A stretch of DNA of 64,000 nt from Marinilactibacillus sp036039175. GTDB taxonomy: Bacteria > Bacillota > Bacilli > Lactobacillales > Carnobacteriaceae_A. Position numbers and translations under genes: made by a program. Below, piece by piece: positions 58,818 through 64,000 of this stretch. The notes under the pieces were generated by a model. It made no database searches, was not told the DNA's origin, and worked only from the letters and a program-made list of their open reading frames with translations. The number at the start of each line of letters is the position of its first letter. The stretch's first letter is position 1. Location: positions 434,001-498,000 of the forward strand of contig NZ_JAYXKP010000001.1 of the NCBI RefSeq assembly GCF_036039175.1, read 5' to 3'.

Positions 58818-59741
58818 TTATTTTTCTGAGGGTTCTTCTTTCATACCGGCATCATTGGAATCGTCGTCGGTATATTTAGCATCACTTTCTGGCATTTCGG
58901 TATTTTCTGAAGGACTTTTTTCAGATTTTGGTTCAGCATTCAACGGGCTCTTTGATTCGGGTTTCACGACGCCTTTTGCTACATTTTCAGGATATCCATG
59001 ATTAGATTCTTCTGATACAACAGTTGTCTCTTCCCCAGTTAAATCAGGATTTTTATCTAATGATTCTCCACTATCTTCAGTTGTAGTGTAATCTTGATCA
59101 TTTGACTTGCTATCACCTCGATTAGACTTATCTGATTCATTTGTTTCTACCTTATCTTCTTCTCTAGTATCTTGTGCTTGAGAAGGATCAATAGAGTCAC
59201 TCATATTTTTAGGATCTGTTTCGCTAGTATCAACATCTGTAGGTTTAACGTCTTTTTGCTCGTTTGTTACTGCATCTACTTCTTTGCTTTCTTCTTCTAT
59301 TGGATTAGTATGATTATCTTTCATATCTGGATCATTCTCCTCGTTAGTTACGTTTTTATTGACTTCTGATAACTCCATATGTCTTGGTGCATCACTGTTC
59401 GCCAATAATACAATTTCGCCAGCTTGCAGTGCTTCGATGTGGTGTTCAGCAATCTCATGCGGAACGCCATGTTCTTCGAGTGAGTTATGGGCTTCGTCAG
59501 AGTCGTATGTTCCAAAAGATAGGGTTTCTTTGATTTTCTCCCAGAATGAACCATTTTCTTCTGAATCTACTAAATCAACTTCAACAGATTCCAATGTATC
59601 GTCTTTCGATAGTTCATTATTCTCTTTGACTGTTACAATTAAAAGTTCATCGGCAGAATAACTTTCTTCATTAATCAATCTCGTTATTTCAGCTTTTATC
59701 TCTTGTTTCGTCTGGAACGTACCTTCAAATCTTCTTTCCAT
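58818..59741 (-). CDS. YflT-like general stress protein with long acidic tail
   Basis: A 307-aa protein with an N-terminal YflT (GS17M) domain (about 1-110): RFEGTFQTKQEIKAEI ... GVPHEIAEHHIEALQAGEIV. The C-terminal 190 residues are a disordered, Asp/Glu/Ser/Thr-rich region without recognised domains. ATG 59741 is preferred; ATG 59753 sits directly on the ribosome site. It lies upstream of the SDR gene, on the same strand. Confidence 0.8.
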   Translation of the reverse strand: MERRFEGTFQTKQEIKAEITRLINEESYSADELLIVTVKENNELSKDDTLESVEVDLVDSEENGSFWEKIKETLSFGTYDSDEAHNSLEEHGVPHEIAEHHIEALQAGEIVLLANSDAPRHMELSEVNKNVTNEENDPDMKDNHTNPIEEESKEVDAVTNEQKDVKPTDVDTSETDPKNMSDSIDPSQAQDTREEDKVETNESDKSNRGDSKSNDQDYTTTEDSGESLDKNPDLTGEETTVVSEESNHGYPENVAKGVVKPESKSPLNAEPKSEKSPSENTEMPESDAKYTDDDSNDAGMKEEPSEK

Positions 59742-59753
59742 CCCGTGAATCAT

Positions 59754-60153
59754 CTCCTTAGTTACCTTATCAACTACAAAATGATAAAGTTGTCTTACTT
59801 AGAATGTTACCACCGCTTTATATTGTTGTAAAAAGATAAGGCTTAATGTAGTTTATAATTGTAACGATAAGTTTTACTTATCATCATTGATAATAATGTC
59901 ATACATATGACAAGATAAGCGTTTTTTGCAAGTGAATAGACTATTTTTTAAACTATAAAATTACAATAAATTGTATGTACAAGTTTATTGAAAGGGTTAT
60001 TTTAATTCTAAATTGACTGTGAAGTCCCTAAAAAATTAATTTAGTTACAACAATTAGTGAATGGAAATGTGCATATTAGAATAAAAGTACAGAATAAAAT
60101 TTGATTAATTTAGTCCTCTTTTTCTAAAAAAGAACTTTATTTATTCCGAATTT
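59754..60153. other. AT-rich intergenic region with repeated GATAAG motifs
   Basis: No gene or RNA is recognised. It contains an inverted repeat GATAAGT/ACTTATC (about 59872-59890) and further GATAAG copies nearby (59836, 59912). These may be regulatory for either divergent gene, with weak support. Confidence 0.35.
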
Positions 60154-60219
60154 GTGGTATATTTAATCAAGATAGATGGGAGAAATAAAACTAAATTTTA
60201 CAAAGAAGGGTCGTGTATT

Positions 60220-60987
60220 ATGGATAAGGTAGAAGTAAAAGAACTATTCAAAAAAGAACGAGTTGATAAACTTAAAAAATTGAATAGCGATGCTTTCAGC
60301 TACCGTTACTTGATTGAGGACCAAGTAACAGATGCTATTACTGAAGGTAATCGTGAAATGCTTGAAGATACGCTGAACATTATTAATCTTGATGAGGTAC
60401 TTGAGTATCTTGCAGAAGAAGGTATCGAGCATCAACTAAGAAATTTCAAGAATCAATTAATTATCGTGAACACTTACTGTAGAATTGCTGCAAAAAACGG
60501 AGGCGTATTACCACTTTATCTTCACTTGATATCTGAGCGCTTCTCTATTCTTATTGAAGATGCTGAATCTATTCAATATCTAAGAGAGAATGTTTACTAT
60601 GAGATCTACAGAGAATACTGCCAGGCAGTTATTGATTTCTCTACTTTGACTTACTCTAGTGCGATGACAGAAGTTGTAAGCTATATCACTGAAAATCTTA
60701 CTAGCGAATTGACTTTAACGAATATTGCTTCAATTTTCGGTATGCATCCTGTACACCTTGCCCGCAAGTTCAAGCAAGAAACTGGTACTACTTTTATCGG
60801 TTATGTAAATCAGCAAAGAGTTTACTTGGCTAAATACTATTTCCATCTTGGAAACTATCAATTAAGTCAGGTCGCTAATTTATCTGGTTTCAACAGTCAT
60901 TCTTATTTCACGAAAGTGTTCAAGAAAATTACCGGTCAAACACCAACCAAATATATCAAGCAACTACCTGTTAACGAAAAAGTCTAG
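60220..60987 (+). CDS. AraC-type transcriptional regulator
   Basis: A 255-aa regulator. The C-terminal 100 residues form two AraC HTH motifs: LTNIASIFGMHPVHLARKF and LSQVANLSGFNSHSYFTKVF with FKKITGQTPTKYI. The N-terminal helical region (about 1-150) has no recognised ligand domain. The start ATG 60220 follows AAGAAGGG. No obvious target gene is adjacent. Confidence 0.88.
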   Translation: MDKVEVKELFKKERVDKLKKLNSDAFSYRYLIEDQVTDAITEGNREMLEDTLNIINLDEVLEYLAEEGIEHQLRNFKNQLIIVNTYCRIAAKNGGVLPLYLHLISERFSILIEDAESIQYLRENVYYEIYREYCQAVIDFSTLTYSSAMTEVVSYITENLTSELTLTNIASIFGMHPVHLARKFKQETGTTFIGYVNQQRVYLAKYYFHLGNYQLSQVANLSGFNSHSYFTKVFKKITGQTPTKYIKQLPVNEKV

Positions 60988-61011
60988 ATTTACTCATTTG
61001 AATATAACGAT

Positions 61012-61046
61012 AAAGGTCAGTCTAACAACATAGACTGACCTTTTTT
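61012..61046 (+). terminator. terminator of the AraC-type gene
   Basis: A 13-bp stem (AAAGGTCAGTCTA / TAGACTGACCTTT) followed by a T-run. Confidence 0.88.
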
Positions 61047-61054
61047 CTCGCCGA

Positions 61055-61947
61055 TTGTAAAATTAAGCTAGACAACTAAAAAAGCCATTCGTGGTACACT
61101 CAAAATGTATTTCCGACCAAAGAAAACATAGGAGTGACCACGAATGACCTACACCCATCTTACCACGGAAGAACTTGTAATGATAGAAGCCTATTTCCAC
61201 CAAAATATATCTGTCTTGAAGATTGCGACCTATCTCCATCGGTCACGCCAGACGATTCATAAAGTCATTACTTTCCTAAGGAAAGGATATACTGCGCTTG
61301 ATTATTTCAAGCAGTACAAAGAAAATAAACAACGGTGCGGAAGACGCTCTATTTGTTTACCGCAAGACCAAAAATCTTACGTTCAAAAGATGGTGGCTCA
61401 AGGATGGACACCTGATGTTATTATAGGACGTGCAGAGAAGCCCATCGCTTGCTCCATACGTACCTTGTATCGACAGTTCAAACGTGGACTTTTTGATCAA
61501 ACAACGCTTCCGATGAAAGGAAAGCGCAAACCAAATGGTCATAAGGAAAAGCGCGGTAAGCAAGCATTCAAAAGAAACATTTCCGAACGCCTTGATGATT
61601 ATCCTCATTTTACAGAAGAATTTGGTCACCTAGAAGGTGACACAATCGTTGGGGTTCATCATAAAAGTGCTGTGATCACATTAGTCGAACGATTATCAAA
61701 AGTCATTATTACTTTGCGGACCCAGGGACACCCTCCCAACGAGCTTTAAATGAACATTCTAACGGTCTACTCCGAAAAGATGGTCTCCCCAAAGAAATGG
61801 ACTTCAACCAAGTAGATCAATCATTTGTTTCAAATGTCGCTTCAAACAGGAACCATATTCCCAGAAAATCTTTGAACTACCATACACCACTAGAAGTATT
61901 TTTGAGATACATCGATGGACAAGTACTGTCTAACTTAATTTGACAAA
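61055..61947 (+). mobile_element. IS30-family insertion sequence, internally deleted
   Basis: Matching terminal repeats of about 21 bp (61055-61075 and 61927-61947, 18 of 21 positions shared) bound an 893-bp element, shorter than the usual 1.05-1.1 kb of this IS30 subgroup. The transposase gene has lost an internal segment. Confidence 0.85.
61144..61944 (+). pseudogene. IS30-family transposase, broken by an internal deletion
   Basis: The first part encodes the HTH and first catalytic Asp (FGHLEGDTIVGVHHKSAV). After KVIITLRT the frame shifts into PGHPPNEL and stops at 61749. The alternative frame from about 61717 encodes ADPGTPSQRALNEHSNGLL with the final Glu of the DDE triad and ends at 61944. 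About 60-70 codons including the second Asp are missing. It is inactive. Confidence 0.88.
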
Positions 61948-61962
61948 TAGAATCTATAAAAA

Positions 61963-62006
61963 AACTCGAAAGACTGAATCAGTTAGATTCAAGTTTTTCG
62001 AGTTTA
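61963..62006 (-). terminator. terminator of the aspS-nfo transcript
   Basis: A stem of AAACTCGAA/TTCGAGTTT with a partly paired interior, followed on the minus strand by T7. Confidence 0.8.
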
Positions 62007-62016
62007 AGATATAGCA

Positions 62017-62928
62017 TTAATTCCAGTCTTTTTCTTCAAAAATTTCTTGAAGTAAATTAGGATTAAATACGTTATTTCTTAGCATTTGAATTTCATGACC
62101 ATAAGGCGCTTTTTTATTTTTCTTATCTTCACCTACATATGGTGTTTCAAGAATTTTTGGAACAGATACTAGTTTAGGATGATGCACGACTTTACTCAGT
62201 GCTTCGAATCCTATCTCTCCAAATCCAATGTTAGCGTGCCGATCTTTCGCGGCACCTTTCACATTTTTAGAATCATTGATGTGAAGGACTTTCAGTCGTT
62301 CTAGTCCAATAATACGATCAAATTCTTCTAATACACCATCAAAATCATCTTTAATATCATATCCTGCATCATGCGTATGGCATGTATCTAAAGTAACGGA
62401 TACTTTATCTTTCAGCTCTACTTTTTCAATGATTCTAGCAATTTCTTCAAAGTTTCTGCCAATTTCCGTTCCCTTACCCGCCATAGTTTCCAGCGCAATC
62501 TGGATTGTTTGATCTTCATGAAGAATTTCATTTAACCCTTTTGCTATCTGATCAATCGCAGCATCTACACCTGCACCTACATGAGCGCCAGGATGCATCG
62601 TCATTTGAGTCGCTCCAAGAGCCTCAGCTCTTTTGATTTCTTCTTTCATAAACTCTACTGCAAAACCAAAGTTCTCAGTTTTAACTGTATTCCCCAAGTT
62701 AATGATATAAGGTGCATGAACGACGATATCATTCACATCAATGCCATTCTCTTTCATAAAAGCTTGACCTGACTCGATATTCATTTCTGAAATATCTTTA
62801 CGTCTTGTATTTTGAGGAGCACCTGTGTAAACCATGAACGTTTTGGCTTCATAGGATGCGGCTTCTTCTGCCGATCCTAGTAACATAGGTTTACCTTTCA
62901 TCCCTACATGTGAACCGATAAGAACCAT
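62017..62928 (-). CDS. nfo: endonuclease IV
   Basis: A 303-aa AP endonuclease of the TIM-barrel Nfo family. GSHVGMKGK at the start, VVHAPYIINLG, MHPGAHVGAG, ALETMAGKGTEIG, LDTCHTHDAGYD and HINDSKN contain the metal ligands. It incises abasic sites. It follows aspS by 4 nt with a shared ribosome region (GGAGAG). Confidence 0.95.
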   Translation of the reverse strand: MVLIGSHVGMKGKPMLLGSAEEAASYEAKTFMVYTGAPQNTRRKDISEMNIESGQAFMKENGIDVNDIVVHAPYIINLGNTVKTENFGFAVEFMKEEIKRAEALGATQMTMHPGAHVGAGVDAAIDQIAKGLNEILHEDQTIQIALETMAGKGTEIGRNFEEIARIIEKVELKDKVSVTLDTCHTHDAGYDIKDDFDGVLEEFDRIIGLERLKVLHINDSKNVKGAAKDRHANIGFGEIGFEALSKVVHHPKLVSVPKILETPYVGEDKKNKKAPYGHEIQMLRNNVFNPNLLQEIFEEKDWN

Positions 62929-62932
62929 TTTT

Positions 62933-64000
62933 TTATGACTCTCCTTCTTTTTTCGTTACTTCTAGCGATAATTCTTTAAGCTGGCTATCAGATACGAATG
63001 AAGGTGCACTTGTCAGTGGATCAATCGATTTTCCATTTTTAGGAAAGGCAATAACTTCTCTGATATTCTTTTCTTTAGCAAGGATCATCACTAATCTATC
63101 TAATCCAAAGGCGATTCCTCCGTGAGGTGGGAATCCGTATTCCAAAGCATCTAATAAGAATCCGAATTGGTTAGCCGCTTCTTCTTTTGAGAATCCTAAT
63201 GCACTAAGCATTTTTTCCTGTAACTCTCTTTGGTGTATACGAATAGAGCCTCCACCAATCTCATATCCGTTTAATACGATATCGTAGGCATTCGCATAAA
63301 CACTTTGAGGATCAGTTTCTAGTTTTTCAATATCTTTTTCAAGTGGCATCGTGAATGGATGATGCGCAGCACTATATCTACCCGCTTCTTCATCGTATTC
63401 AAGAAGTGGCCATTGATCTACCCATAAAAATGCCAACTCATCTTCATCGATCAAGTCTAGTTCTTTACCAAGATGCGTTCTAATCGCTCCAAGCGCGTCA
63501 AACACGACTTTAGGCTTATCCGCTACAAATAATAGCAGGTCCCCTTCTTCCGCCTGCATTCTTTCTTGTAATTCAGCGGTAATGGGTTTATCGTTAAAGA
63601 ATTTAGCAATCGGGCCACTAAAGCCTTCAGCAGTAACTTTCATCCAAGCTAATCCTTTAGCACCGTATATAGAAGCAACTTCTCCTAGTGCATCAATATT
63701 TTTACGCGAGAATTGATCTGCGGCACCTTTGACGGTCAATCCTTTAACAATTCCACCGTTTTCTAAAGTACTAGAGAACACTTTGAAATCTGAATCTGCA
63801 ACTACATCTCCCAATTCAACAAGTTCCATAGCAAATCTTGTGTCTGGCTTATCGCTACCAAAACGGTTCATTGCTTCATCATATGAAATACGCGCAAATG
63901 GTCTAGTGATTTCTGTACCTTTAGTTTTTCTAACTACTTCAACGAGCAACTGTTCCATCAATTCTTGAATTTCTTCTTCATCGACAAAACTTGTTTCAAT
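62933..64000 (-). CDS. aspS: aspartyl-tRNA synthetase, C-terminal part
   Basis: The last 355 codons of AspRS; the gene continues beyond the window edge. The frame begins with ETSFVDEEEIQELMEQ (aligned to the class II core) and contains FARISYDEAMNRFGSDKPDT, the GAD insertion domain (KGLAWMKV), and motif 3 FGLDRLVMILA with GLDR. Charges Asp onto tRNA-Asp. It is the first gene of aspS-nfo. Confidence 0.95.
   Translation of the reverse strand: METSFVDEEEIQELMEQLLVEVVRKTKGTEITRPFARISYDEAMNRFGSDKPDTRFAMELVELGDVVADSDFKVFSSTLENGGIVKGLTVKGAADQFSRKNIDALGEVASIYGAKGLAWMKVTAEGFSGPIAKFFNDKPITAELQERMQAEEGDLLLFVADKPKVVFDALGAIRTHLGKELDLIDEDELAFLWVDQWPLLEYDEEAGRYSAAHHPFTMPLEKDIEKLETDPQSVYANAYDIVLNGYEIGGGSIRIHQRELQEKMLSALGFSKEEAANQFGFLLDALEYGFPPHGGIAFGLDRLVMILAKEKNIREVIAFPKNGKSIDPLTSAPSFVSDSQLKELSLEVTKKEGES

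Overview
The window is a low-GC Firmicutes chromosome segment. Gene content and order point to the Lactobacillales, probably a Carnobacteriaceae-like lineage. The marker order ypsC - rnpB (type B) - gpsB - ypsA, divergent from recU - PBP1A, is the classic Firmicutes arrangement. MutY has lost three of its four iron-sulfur cysteines, as in the clusterless MutY enzymes described from lactic acid bacteria. The species cannot be named from sequence alone.

Left chromosomal arm (1-10.4 kb): a partial alpha/beta hydrolase, the ypsC-rnpB-gpsB-ypsA block, recU-PBP1A, a small OB-fold-like gene behind a promoter with two LexA-like boxes, a five-tRNA operon (Glu-Phe-Trp-His-Gln, minus strand), and three small unrecognised genes.

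Prophage (about 10,468-48,860; 38.4 kb): a complete-looking siphovirus-type element integrated at the 3' end of a tRNA-Ser(GGA) gene, bounded by a 23-bp direct repeat. From right to left it carries: integrase, a lipoprotein, CI repressor and Cro-like switch with 17-bp operators, early genes (antirepressor, a DnaD-like initiator with internal iterons, Dam methylase, RecU-like resolvase, late regulator), HNH-TerS-TerL-portal-protease-capsid, head-tail connectors, tail genes including a programmed -1 frameshift (gpG/gpGT) and a tape measure with 31-residue repeats, an SGNH-hydrolase tail protein, a HEPN (ApeA-like) gene, a GNAT-like gene, and holin-endolysin. The attL-proximal end is a cargo zone: a SIR2-domain protein, an SOS-type promoter driving a small ORF plus a YolD-like protein, and a DUF4365-like putative nuclease. 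Several cargo genes (SIR2, HEPN, DUF4365, lipoprotein) look like candidate anti-phage or superinfection-exclusion functions.

Right chromosomal arm (48.8-64 kb): tRNA-Ser and tRNA-Asn, a GH13 alpha-glucosidase, a diacylglycerol-kinase family lipid kinase, PerR-like regulator, ArAE-type membrane protein, an SGNH-like protein, NtdP/DUF402, recX-mutY, a stress-type SDR (lacking the catalytic lysine) with a YflT-like protein, an AraC-type regulator, an internally deleted IS30-family element, and aspS-nfo.

No single gene is a clear new system. The best leads are the SOS-controlled YolD/DUF4365 module beside SIR2, the HEPN cargo gene, the paired LexA-like boxes upstream of the OB-fold gene, the apparent ATC start of ypsA, the integrase arm-site pairs and the in-gene phage iterons.
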